NCBI GenBank assembly: GCA_026770025.1
Contig: JAMXDE010000005.1
Coordinates: 186,001 to 250,000, forward strand
From: Craspedostauros australis
Taxonomy: Eukaryota > Bacillariophyta > Bacillariophyceae > Mastogloiales > Achnanthaceae
DNA length: 64,000 bases
Direction of reading: 5' to 3'
The translations under genes were made by a program, and so were the position numbers. This document shows positions 44,001-53,043 of this stretch, piece by piece. Within the stretch, counting starts at the first letter, position 1, and every line of letters starts with the position of its first letter. The notes under the pieces were generated by a model. It had not been told where the DNA came from. It saw only the letters and a program-made list of their open reading frames with translations, and did no database searches.

Positions 44001-45034
44001 ATGAGGATGGCTAAAGTGATGCAGAGCAAGATGACAAGGACGATGATGAGAGCCCGCTCCGCGGCTCGGGATAGACCACCGGCATTGCTATCTTTGGCCT
44101 GGCCGTTGTCGTTGGAAACAGGATCAACGACGACATCCAGATCGACGATCTCCTGAAGGACCTTGTTGGAGGCTTTGGTGAGAGCGCGCCAGTATGCCTG
44201 CTCGGTGGAAGGTGTGGTGAAGTAGTCCGTCATCCAGTCGCCAAAGAGCTGGTAGACCTCGTCGTTGGATGGCTTGGTCGACAGTTGGTTCGGCTGGACG
44301 AATGCCAGCGATGCAGACATGAGGGTGGTGATTGTGACGTCGTCATTCAGCCGTCGCTGTTGTTGTTGCTGATTGTGTGGCTGTTGCTGCTGGCTCTGCA
44401 AGTGCCGCTGTCGCTTTTGCTCCAGAGAAATGACATCCATCGATTCGATGGTGATGTCCATCGCCACGAGATGGTTGTACAGCTGCTTGGAAGTTCCCGT
44501 TGTGTTGGTGGGCTCATCGTTGAGCATCTGCTCGATTCTTTGATCGAAGTACTCCAAGAGGACCGTCTGCGTTATCGTGCGGATGGGATAATGGAGCGAC
44601 GACAGGCGCGTGGGTGACGAAGATGATGATCCTGCAGTGCCCTCCGATGGATTGTTGCTGGAACCGTCGCCGGTGCCGATGCCCTCGATGCCCACGCCTG
44701 CTTCGCCACTTGCGTTGTCGTCCTCCACCACGATGAAGTCCTGACCAGCCTTCGATGTGAAGGTGAGCTGCATCGAAGGGATCTCGTACAGGGCATACGT
44801 TGTCAGGCTTCGTTGCTGCATTTGCATCTGCATTTCCGTTTGCATCTGCAGCTGTGGTGATGTTGGTGATGACGATGACACTGTTGACGATGATGACGAG
44901 AGATCATCGCTTCTGATGTTGCTGCCAGCTGCATGGCCACTGGTTGATGCTGCGCTTGTTCCTCCAACAAAGAGAACTGTGATGATGGTGGCAGCGATGA
45001 CTGCTGCGAGAAAGTGGAAGGAACGGGCTCGCAT
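41027..45034 (-). CDS. Large single-pass membrane protein with disordered cytoplasmic tail (unknown)
   Basis: 1335 residues from a clear ATG. A signal peptide (FHFLAAVIAATIITVLFVGG) is followed by an ectodomain of about 300 residues with a beta-rich start (TTYALYEIPSMQLTFTSKAG), a region around VLLEYFDQRIEQML and a Gln-rich loop. A single transmembrane helix follows (ALIIVLVILLCITLAILILN, then RYIRSRN). The cytoplasmic part, over 950 residues, is low-complexity and Ser/Pro/His-rich, with aromatic patches (FYGPGQ, NPFQYIYQNFS) and a basic coiled coil (KEKLQRIMANRHRQYEKKAI onward). No kinase or cyclase domain is present. The layout (ectodomain, one helix, long disordered tail) recalls uncharacterised diatom receptor-like proteins, but I recognise no family. 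Phosphorylation-type regulation is conceivable only. Confidence 0.7.
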   Translation of the reverse strand: MRARSFHFLAAVIAATIITVLFVGGTSAASTSGHAAGSNIRSDDLSSSSSTVSSSSPTSPQLQMQTEMQMQMQQRSLTTYALYEIPSMQLTFTSKAGQDFIVVEDDNASGEAGVGIEGIGTGDGSSNNPSEGTAGSSSSSPTRLSSLHYPIRTITQTVLLEYFDQRIEQMLNDEPTNTTGTSKQLYNHLVAMDITIESMDVISLEQKRQRHLQSQQQQPHNQQQQQRRLNDDVTITTLMSASLAFVQPNQLSTKPSNDEVYQLFGDWMTDYFTTPSTEQAYWRALTKASNKVLQEIVDLDVVVDPVSNDNGQAKDSNAGGLSRAAERALIIVLVILLCITLAILILNRYIRSRNFKLATFYEEHMDDGVSSHMDVDMDLDMEYGEPTQASRSWTMSWQQQVSGGDPFREPRPAYNNPGPLRDLSKPSLHRAGSLDAVRHGQFANYASSNQEALSVLEASDRYLSKHRPEWLNNASGTPTGSAQRGGGIMSPRNGAPHTMTRHPYHDSPESSAFSFYGPGQAKPGQPQTLESHSFGGMMARTYNVLPSNPFQYIYQNFSTMSGSSSHHKSTSGTPTAGGDPLPPVSGHVQMPRRRSSTMGENIAALKLGNDMDGLEGVEFHTETSTPRSAMQMQQQREQSGAFGDNIWRNVSNMINTAKGYTQPPPGSKFHNEEENVYFNEDAPVYDTAGQNDVLEQLKDEEDSYNFAFSDFPRRDGTPCLMYNPQAVFRIGSSDDEDGKDGDLNDVDLEVRSPTAKANSHANKRKSENDAFLNMLSNHSMQSSFQAADDGSVVDRADSDICDVSLDHNKDWLDEDEDLHPTIKSVKSRTFFKEKLQRIMANRHRQYEKKAIVEKHQQNRNARREKFRLEQQKRALERHQAMENALESIEANTFSPLDSTQFMKGATNHRRVHSNASIASQNHRRSDSNASIRSQSRSLRHGDSNGSPTNGLSTPKRRDWSRVAGDEYGQSPHNAAALSGHASPAHGASARAHANANGPAASTTTKGMSPHGRDRLTSYGKSPKRKATRSPAPRSPMVQHIAQLDPEAAARSPLVQFSGGIFRPSPKPVYGGGNGNGGIPTMGMPISLKPRTSAAAIHAFHTEDESDIRRTESGRSVSPPGGIEGEDDVYRPASASPMAKNMTLLPKRRLDQQLTLDMPKLQMPMPGGAKTNKISPTSVVDEIMTPVRTTLRPSMTPSHKQTVTPSTNAQSTNAGASGKHRRVYSFDHELALQNARSFDTIDGKRRVAGAQSPHMHMQARNSPLRTRHRADSPKRGIGRTNSFNAPSSTRPRQRSGSVNSRPRTHRRKASGGSSSVQLSSQDDLMIHGIYAKTRFT

Positions 45035-45919
45035 TTTGCTTCTGTTTGTCTTTTCCGTGGATCTCCAATGCTTCTTCTGTTTGACTGCAGTTTAGTTGCA
45101 GTATTGTTGCAGCTTGACTCTTTGTGTGTCTTGCTTGCTGTCTTGCTTGACTTTACTCTGCACAACGTCGCAGAATGGACGCAGGGAGACCTCCTTGCTC
45201 GCACGTGGTCCAAGCCGCAGCGTGACTTTGCATCCGGTCTCTCTGCCCCTGATCTCTTGATCTCTTAGTTGATGCCTGTTCGTTGATGCCTGCTTATTGA
45301 TGCCTGCTTATTGATGCCTGCTTGTCGATGTGAAAGTGTGGATGGCTGATTGCAATCGTCTGCAGTCGTGCTGGCGATGCTGATACTGCTGCTGCCGATA
45401 AGAATGATGATAGTGGCGATAGTGGCAATGATGAGCGGAGTACAAGAGGAGAGTATTGCAGTCCTGCTCTGTTGGCATGAACAAGGGTATGTGCGATGGT
45501 ATGTGTATTGGTATTGTTGTGGTCCGTTGTGCGTTGCAGTGTGCACGGGGATGGGATTGACTGGGCGCACTTTCCAACGATTTGTGGTGATTTGTTTCGT
45601 CTCCACTCACACGCAAACAGAGGAGGAGGAACAACCAAAGCTGTCGTTCGTTCTTGGCAAAGACACACAGACGTAAAGAGAAGAAAAGACGATGTGTTTC
45701 CTGTCTTGGAGCGGCGCACTGCCCCACCACGGCGCACCAGTTGACTCCGCGCCATCACCCCATCGCGCGCTGGGTCCCTGATTGGGCTGTTGACTCCGAC
45801 GACTTTCGTTAACCGCCGGACGTCTCCACACTTTCGCTTTCGTTCGTTCGTGCGCCATGTCGCCAACAACGACCTGTTGCGCTCGCTACACTTCACAGGC
45901 CTTTGGCGCAATTGCCTGC
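45035..45919. other. 5' flank of the membrane-protein gene with a tandem repeat
   Basis: Upstream of the large membrane-protein gene and left of the DNA transposon. Contains a 14-bp tandem array at 45269-45324. No gene is supported. Confidence 0.5.
45269..45324. repeat. 14-bp tandem repeat, four units
   Basis: Four consecutive units of TTGATGCCTGCTTA or one- to three-base variants. Read directly; about 235 bases upstream of the membrane-protein start. Confidence 0.95.
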
Positions 45920-45923
45920 ATAC

Positions 45924-46077
45924 GACCCGGTTGTGTGACGGGACCTGCAGTCGGTCCTGGAGGGGTGGCAACTTACGGGGATTTCAACCAAACCACCCAC
46001 ATATTCATAAACTAGAGAAAAATATAAGAATCTTAGTGGACGCCGATTTTGCTTTAATGCCTTCTTTTAATTTTTAT
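45924..46077 (+). repeat. Left terminal inverted repeat
   Basis: About 154 bases, inverted complement of 50365-50518 with eight mismatches by eye, most near the inner end. Confidence 0.9.
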
Positions 46078-46510
46078 CCACCTTTGTAGATTTACGGTCC
46101 TCTTGGTCGAATATGAACACTGCTCCGTGATGATCGCAAGGCATTGATTAGCTTTTCCGATGCAAACAACGCAATGTGCGCAGACACGTTCGGGAAAGAA
46201 CTTTTTTTGACGGGTTGCGTACGGAATTTGACATTTCAGCGACGCCATTGTTCAACTTGTCCGAGCACGTTTTTGAAATAAGGCGCCGGTATTGGACGTT
46301 ACCATTCAAATTCAAATTTGACTCTCGTCACATGTCACCAATCTCCTCACATTTTGCCGCCAAATCGAGTTTTGCTTTTCTGCGGTGGTGTGCTGTGCTT
46401 GTGGCATGTTCATGTAGTTCTTGTATTGTCACCTTCTTGCACTCCTCCTGCTCAGTTCATTTCCATCATTACTAGTTTTCTCTATCCACCCATCAGTACC
46501 AATCAGCATC

Positions 46511-49500
46511 ATGCCCGTCTCTACCACGAAAGCTGCGTCGAAGGACGCCAATCCTTCTCCCTCCAAGAAGCAGCGTTTTCCCTCCTCTCCATCCGTGCGT
46601 CCCTTCCCATCCAATCCGATTGATTGCAAGGAACTCTTCGCACCATCTACTGCTGAGAAGCTCTTGCCTCCATTGGATATGGATGGTAACCAGCACAATC
46701 GGGCTTCTGCAACAGACAAGCTCCTCCCTTCTGTGCTCGAAGGCGCGACCTTCGACAACGAGTGTGACGTTGAGATCCTAGGCAACCACGAGCAAAATCG
46801 CACACTCAATGCAACCAACGAGAAGCTCTTCGTCTGTGTGCACATCACCACCGATAATGGCATGATTCTTGACACCTCCAAGGTCACAGTCCAGGCCTTT
46901 GGACAGGGCTCCAATGCTGGGACAAAAGTGCATGTCAAAGTCTGCGTCCCGACTCCTCCAGCTTTCCCCGCACCCCTTCCCGCACCGACTATCCAACCAG
47001 CAAAGAAAGGCAAGCGCATCCAATGCCGCAAGGCTGGCGACAACGAAGCCTTCCGCCCCAAGGGACGCAACAAAATCAAGAGCAGGAAATCAAATGCAGG
47101 AAGATTCCAAAACAAGCACAACACGAACAAGAGAGATGTGTTTGAAACCATCCACAAGGTTTTGCAAGAGCTTGGAGTGAAGAACCTTGCGACTGTGCTG
47201 GCCGACTTGCCGCATTACGGGTTTGTGTTGGGGCGCAATTCCGACAAGCAAGTGTGGAGCAAAGCAAAGAAGATCTTCGCAGTGGCCTCCAATGCGCTGT
47301 GGAAAGCGTTGATCCCAGCCATGACCTTGCCAGTTCCTCAGATGGAGCAAGTGGTTGCGTTCGTGCGCGCGGGAGTGGACTTGCCACCAGTCAAGCTGGC
47401 TCCCAACCTATACACGATTTGCCTCGTCGGCGAGAAGAACATCGCACGAACAGCAAGGTGCATTCTCGCCATGTCTGCTTCGCCACGCCAGTGCACAAAC
47501 CTCCTCACCCAATCCAAGGGCGAACTTCCTGACGTTCAGCGTCTCGGCCTCTTGCCACATCAATACACCGTCACGCAGGGCCAGCTCCTCACTCTGCGCA
47601 ACTACTACGAGCTGTTGCGCGAGGGCAACGTGGCTAGTGCTGCTGTCTACAACTATCGCGTCAGCGCTTACAGCTTGGCTGGCGTGGTGTCCTTCATCAG
47701 CAACACAACCACATACAAGGTGGGCCTTTGTCACAATATCAAATTGGGAGGGGTGATATTTGAAAACGTGCCAGTATTCGAATGTGGCAGAACGAGCGTA
47801 GACGAGCTGTTCCACATGTACAAGATTATGACGAACAATCCAGTCAGCAAGCTAGCATTCTGAGCAATGACAGGCCTGCTCACACACAGAGACAAAGTGG
47901 TTACTGGTCTCTCCTCTTTTTAAAACTACTTCTGGATGGCAATGGAGACGTTGAAGGAGATGCTCATGCGCTTGAATACCCTACTCGAGGATTCATTCAA
48001 CAGTGATGACGGACACGACGACCTAACTGTGGAGTATATTCAAACCTGTGAGACATTGGTGCGCGATCTGGACCTAATGATCACATTCCTCAAGTGGGAG
48101 TATACTGCGTCGCACATGCAGATCAAGTGCAAAGAAGACTGCATGCACTGCGCTCATTTCGCGCTTCGCCGCGATCCAAAAACGCGACAGGCTAAATCTA
48201 CACTCAACACCACCACCACAACAGCACCTGCCAGCACCAATATGACATGCGTGGTCATTCATCCTCCCACAACAACAACAGAGTGTGATGTCAATGCCAT
48301 TTCTCCCATCACTCATGATCAACAAGGCAAAGTATGCGACAGATGTGGAGACGCGATGCGATTCATGGATGTTCACGTCGCACCATTCGTCGAGACGCTC
48401 AAGGCCAATCATCTTGGCGACCATGAGGATGAATTAGGCAGTATGCTGGAGGCGGTACTGGGCTTCAACAATGAGATCACTGTGTACATGGCACACCGAG
48501 TGAGAGCAAAGGTCCAATTTGATCAGATGAACAAGTACAAGGCCAAGCTCAACAACAATGGCAAGTGCGCCTACGTCGTCATCGACCATGAACAGAAGAT
48601 TCTGCCGACGGCACAAGGATGATCACAGACAGAGTACTGGGGCAAGAAGGGTATGTCACTCCTTGGTGTTATGATTGTCACTTGCAAAGATGACGAATTC
48701 ATGTATCGCTTTGTTGATATAATTGTTCATGGCCGGCCAACCCAAGACACGCTTCAAGTTGGTGGGCTTCTCAAAGTCATCCAGAAGAAGGTACGCGATC
48801 TCCTACCATCAGTGACAGAAATCATCCTGCGGTCAGACAATGCCGGCTGCTTCGCCAGACACGAGCACATCGCGCTTGTCTCATCACGGATTAACAAGGA
48901 CGCGGCAGCCAAAGGGCTTCCCCAATTCATTGTTTGGATCTACGCAGAAGCCCAAACCGGCAAAGGGCGAATCGACACTCGCTTCGCCTCCATCACTATC
49001 GTACTACGATCCTACGCGCAAAGCGGCGGCAAGATTCAAACCGAACACGAAATTTTCGTCGCGATGCGAATGGGAAATATCAGAGGTACTACCACCGCCT
49101 TGGTTGACGCATCGGGTTTGAAAGGTTGCTGTGTGACGCACAAGACAAATGCACACATCAGCTTCCGCGCGAAGGGCATGAATGTACGATCAACGCACAA
49201 GGTGCAACACAGAAACGGCTACGCAGACGTACTTGCAGCTTCAAATGTTACTGATCCAGTGCATGTGGAGGAAGCTGAATGGGAAGACTATGACGTCATG
49301 AATTCCGAGGTTCCTATCATGATAGAACACCAGTCCACACAAGAGCCACTCGCAGCAACATCACCACAGAAGCAGAAAAAGACCCTCAGGTTCGCGAAGA
49401 GTGCCACCGAAAGCAAGGCGCTGACGTACCTCGAAGGGATCAACATGGCAGCCTTGGAGACACCTGACGTAAGTAGTGTGCTGCAGGACACCACAGCAGC

Positions 49501-50086
49501 AACAGAACATCCGCGATTGGCTGAACCTGGCTGGGCTGCGAAAGCCGTACGACGTAACAAGCCCATTCGCCCATACCTGGTGGAAGTGTTGGAGGAGGTG
49601 TGCAGAGTGGCACGCGCGGACCCGAAGAACAGACCAACTGAGTACAAGGCATTCAGGCGGTGCAAGGAGACGACCGAAATGAAGACTGACTGGTATGCGC
49701 GGGAACACGTGAACCCAATGCGAGTGAAGCAATACATGTCCGCGTCGTACCAGCGCACGAAACCGAAGCCCACGAACATGAGTACCCTGGAAACCACGAT
49801 CAACAAAAACGCAACGAACACAACTAACACCCCACCACCGACGAACGCGAACAGCACCCACACAGAGATCGTGCCTGCACAACACACAACAGCAGATGAG
49901 GAGGAAATCGCGTTGCAACAAGAAGAAAACGAAGCATCGGAGCAAATTGCGTGCGAGACACAAACAATGAAGGAGAATACGGAATCTCCGGAGCTGGTGG
50001 AACAAAATGTGAGGACACAATTGTTGCGGCGAGTCAGAGCTGCAATGGAGGCAAGTTATTACACACGTGAAACCCAATTAAGATGA
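46511..50086 (+). pseudogene. Broken DDE-type transposase of the TIR transposon
   Basis: Starting at the ATG at 46511 (MPVSTTKAASKDANPSPSKK), one frame runs about 1190 codons to 50086 and is interrupted by in-frame stops TGA at 47861-47863, TAA at 47921-47923 and TGA at 48620-48622; no frameshift is seen. Segment 1 has basic nuclear-type patches (AKKGKRIQC, RPKGRNKIKSRK). Segment 2 has a Cys/His region (CKEDCMHCAH; VCDRCGDAM) and the first catalytic strand AYVVIDHEQKILP. Segment 3 has EYWGKKGMSLLGVMI just after the last stop, ILRSDNAGCF and WIYAEAQTGKGRID, then a charged tail. The continuity of family-like sequence across each stop indicates one gene decayed by point mutation, unless stops are suppressed. 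This copy is probably inactive but young, given the preserved TIRs. Confidence 0.8.
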
Positions 50087-50364
50087 AAAGGGGTAAAGAT
50101 GCAGATTATGAGTCTTATCGATGTCGTACGAGTCTGTGCAACTGCTTCACTGCTGGATCGTCCTTGATTGGTGCGCGCGTTCACAAAGTAACGTCAATTC
50201 AACGGTTTCACACGTATCACGGATTGGAGGGACTAACAAAATAAATTAGCACTGCAATTGACATCGATAATTCTTCTTTTGGCGATACGAATCAAGGCAC
50301 CAAGACACCAAATCTGGCCGTAGTGCGCTAGTCGTGTCTAGATGAGCGCGAAATCGATGGGTCC

Positions 50365-50518
50365 ATAAAACTTAAAATAAACCATTAAAGCAAAATCGGG
50401 GTCCACTGCGATTCTTATATTTTTCTCTAGTTTATGAATATGTGGGTGGTTTGGTTGAAATCCCCGTAAGTTGCCACCCCTCCAGGACCAACTGCAGGTC
50501 CCGTCACACAACCGGGTC
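50365..50518 (-). repeat. Right terminal inverted repeat
   Basis: Inverted complement of 45924-46077. The outer 20 bases are identical to those of the left end. Confidence 0.9.
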
Positions 50519-50522
50519 ATAC

Positions 50523-51309
50523 AACATCAACCAGAAAGAAAATTCTCGTGACTCTCACACATAACGCAGTGCATGGCGGGCTCGACAAAATCATTGGCTT
50601 CGACATGTCGCATGGTGGATGCGACATCACAGGTGCGCTGACGCAACGCTCAAGCAAGTGGACGAAAGCGAACCCACCTGCCTCCAAAATGTGGCGAGGA
50701 ACGTTTGTGGTTGGATCTTTCAAACTCCCCACAAGTTCCGTTTCTCCACCCGACCAGAGGAACTCGTTTTTCATTGGCACGATTCATTTCCAAGCAAGAA
50801 TAACGAGCGTCCCTCTATCGGCACAGGCGGGAAGGGTGAAGGTGGCGACACTGCGCAACCAGTCGTACGGCCTATCCGCCCTGAGCTTCCTCCTTCGCCT
50901 TGCTCATGCCAAGCGACGCTCCAAGCGCATGCTCTTCACTCGTACACACCGGTACCACGGTCCTCGTATCATCTATGACATCCTAACCTCCTGTCCATGC
51001 AGAGAGAAAGAGAGATCTACGGATGATGAACCGGATCCACTCGGCCTAGTTCATCCGTTCATGCCAGAGAATACCACACCACATCAAACAAACGAGAAGC
51101 GGATGAATGAGAATTGGAAGTTAAACGATTGATTTTAGTTCTGGTTCGGATTATCCATACATGTCTTTGGTTGCTGTTGCATGTTTGCTGTATCTGGTGT
51201 AGATACTGCTGCTGCCGACAGCGGTCCCGGCATGCGGACCATCGACGAATCGAAGAAAATCTCACAAGACATGGAATGTTGTTGCTTGCTGGATGGTTGG
51301 GTCTGCGGC
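50523..51309. other. Intergenic region right of the transposon
   Basis: 3' flank of the phosphate transporter gene. A 194-codon frame (50548-51132) is open but has no domain or neighbour support and is not called. Confidence 0.45.
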
Positions 51310-53043
51310 TTAGGCTTCTCCGACAGACTCGGCGACCTCGGCCTCCACCTCCTTCTCTGGCATCTCCTCGTCGTCAGCGACGAGTCCGGTGTGCTCGGAG
51401 AGGGCGGCGATGCGGGCCTTGAGGAACTCCATGTCCTCTGGGAGGGCCTGGATGGCCTCCTGGCGGGTCTGACGGGCGACCATGGTGTCGTAGCAGGCCT
51501 CCTTACCGCCGTTGAACTGGCAGTAGTAGCCAACGTAGACGATGATGAAGAAGAGACCGACGGTCAAGCAGGATCCGAGGGTGGTGAAGGCCTTCTTGTC
51601 CTGGGTGAACAACCAGGAGAGGCCGAGGAAGAGGAGTGGGACGATCAGGAACATGACGATGATGTACATCAATGGGAATCCACGCCAGACGCGGGTTCCC
51701 TTTCCGAGCTGGCGGGCGGCCATGAGAGGCACCTGGCGCATGAATGGAATTGGGTACCAGATGATGATTCCGGAAATGTTGAAGAGCAAGTGGGCAAGGG
51801 CGACGCGGAGGGCGTTGGTTCCATCGGTGACGAAGGCGGAGAGGATGGCGGTACCGGTGGTTCCGATGTTGGCTCCGAGGGTCAGTGGAAGCATCTGCTC
51901 AAGACGGAGGACTCCCATACCGACGAGTGGTGTGAGGGCGGAGGTGGTGATGGAGGACGACTGGACGACCATGGTGATTCCGGCTCCGAGGACGATGGCG
52001 AGGTATCCGTTGATGTTGGTGGCCTTGTGGATGATGCGGGTGGAGGTTCCGAGGAGCATCTTCTGGAGCATGGTGACCATGGCGAAGAGACAGATGAAGA
52101 GGATTCCGATGGCGATGATGAAGATGATGAATCCGGCGATCTGGTCGTCCTTCTTGGTGGCCTCTGGCTGGAAGAAGGCTGGGCAGTCTCCGGTCTTCTT
52201 GTCGCATCCGATGAGCCCGACCTTGTTGCAGGACTTCTTGGTTGGGTTGTTGTTGTCGGTGCAGTTGATTGGGTAGAAGTCAGAGCACGATCCTCCCTTG
52301 GCGACGGCCTCGATGACCTTCTTGTTGGCGATGATGACCTTCTTTCCGAGCGGGGAGACGAGCTTCTTGACTGGTCCCTCCCACTTGTCACCCTTCTCGG
52401 TGTCGGCGTTGCTGACCATGGCCTTGGTGATGGCGTTGAGGTATCCGGTGATGACCTCAAGTGGGAGAAGGACGCCGACGGAGAGGAAGTTGAACATATC
52501 GTGGACGGTGGCTCCGGCGAAGGCGCGCTCGAGCTGGTCTCCATCTCCCAAATGGCCGATGGCGACGATGGTGTTGGTGACGGAGGTTCCGATGTTGGCA
52601 CCCATGATCATGAAGATTCCCTGCTTGACGGAGACGGCATCAGCACCGACGAGGGCGACGACGATGGAGGTGGTGGTGGAAGAAGACTGGAGGAGGACGG
52701 TGGCGAGGATACCAACCATGAGTCCGGCGATTGGGTTGGTCTCGTCTCCGAAGAGCTGTCCGGCGGTGCAGCCTCCCATGACCTTGGCTCCGGATCCGAG
52801 AAGGTCGAGTCCGAAGAGGAAGAAGTAGAGGAAGAAGACGACGGTGGAGAATCCGAGGAAGATCATGACCCACTCCTCGGCGCTGTGAACGCAGCAGGTC
52901 TGGATGACCTCCTCCCAGGAGGCGTTTCCGATATCGGCTGGGTCCTCGACCTCGAAGTCGACATCTCCGACGTGCATGGAGCCGGTTGGGCGGTCCTTGC
53001 GGCTCTTGGCCTCATCCTTGACGAGTTCTGGGTCCTGATCAGC
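51310..53043 (-). CDS. SLC34-type Na+/phosphate cotransporter (first exon not found)
   Basis: Imports inorganic phosphate with sodium across the plasma membrane. Both inverted-repeat signatures are present: VLLQSSSTTTSIVVALVG and MVVQSSSITTSALTPLVG, each followed by an N-I-G-T motif (MGANIGTSVTN; LGANIGTTGTA). About ten hydrophobic helices are split by a Cys-bearing extracellular loop (GGSCSDFYPINCTDNN), which resembles the disulphide loop of animal NPT2. The first in-frame ATG is 52977, but the frame stays coding upstream to 53043 (DQDPELVKDEAKSRKDRPTG), where an acceptor TTCGCAG occurs, so a short first exon should lie further right; I could not find it with confidence. Codon use is strongly biased (GGA, CCA, GTC, CTC), unlike the neighbours, suggesting high expression. 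Induction by low phosphate is likely from family knowledge. Confidence 0.92.
   Translation of the reverse strand, partial: ADQDPELVKDEAKSRKDRPTGSMHVGDVDFEVEDPADIGNASWEEVIQTCCVHSAEEWVMIFLGFSTVVFFLYFFLFGLDLLGSGAKVMGGCTAGQLFGDETNPIAGLMVGILATVLLQSSSTTTSIVVALVGADAVSVKQGIFMIMGANIGTSVTNTIVAIGHLGDGDQLERAFAGATVHDMFNFLSVGVLLPLEVITGYLNAITKAMVSNADTEKGDKWEGPVKKLVSPLGKKVIIANKKVIEAVAKGGSCSDFYPINCTDNNNPTKKSCNKVGLIGCDKKTGDCPAFFQPEATKKDDQIAGFIIFIIAIGILFICLFAMVTMLQKMLLGTSTRIIHKATNINGYLAIVLGAGITMVVQSSSITTSALTPLVGMGVLRLEQMLPLTLGANIGTTGTAILSAFVTDGTNALRVALAHLLFNISGIIIWYPIPFMRQVPLMAARQLGKGTRVWRGFPLMYIIVMFLIVPLLFLGLSWLFTQDKKAFTTLGSCLTVGLFFIIVYVGYYCQFNGGKEACYDTMVARQTRQEAIQALPEDMEFLKARIAALSEHTGLVADDEEMPEKEVEAEVAESVGEA

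Larger units (their letters stand above)
45924..50518 (+). mobile_element. 4.6-kb DNA transposon with long TIRs and ATAC target duplication
   Basis: The ends are inverted repeats of about 154 bases (45924-46077 and 50365-50518), matching at all but eight positions, with outermost bases GACCCGGTTGTGTGACGGG. The tetranucleotide ATAC abuts both ends (45920-45923, 50519-50522), the target-site duplication. Inside lies one long rightward transposase frame (46511-50086) interrupted by stops. The TIR is AT-rich inward (AGAGAAAAATATAAGAATC). The catalytic arrangement (first Asp in AYVVIDHEQKILP, second in ILRSDNAGCF, Glu/Asp region AEAQTGKGRID) is a DDE/RNase-H-like fold. I recall related uncharacterised proteins in oomycetes and cnidarians but no named superfamily. 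A 4-bp duplication that is not TTAA excludes piggyBac and Kolobok. Confidence 0.9.

Noticed and set aside
50548-51132. 194-codon frame right of the transposon
   Set aside because: No domain and no support; most likely chance in an intergenic region.
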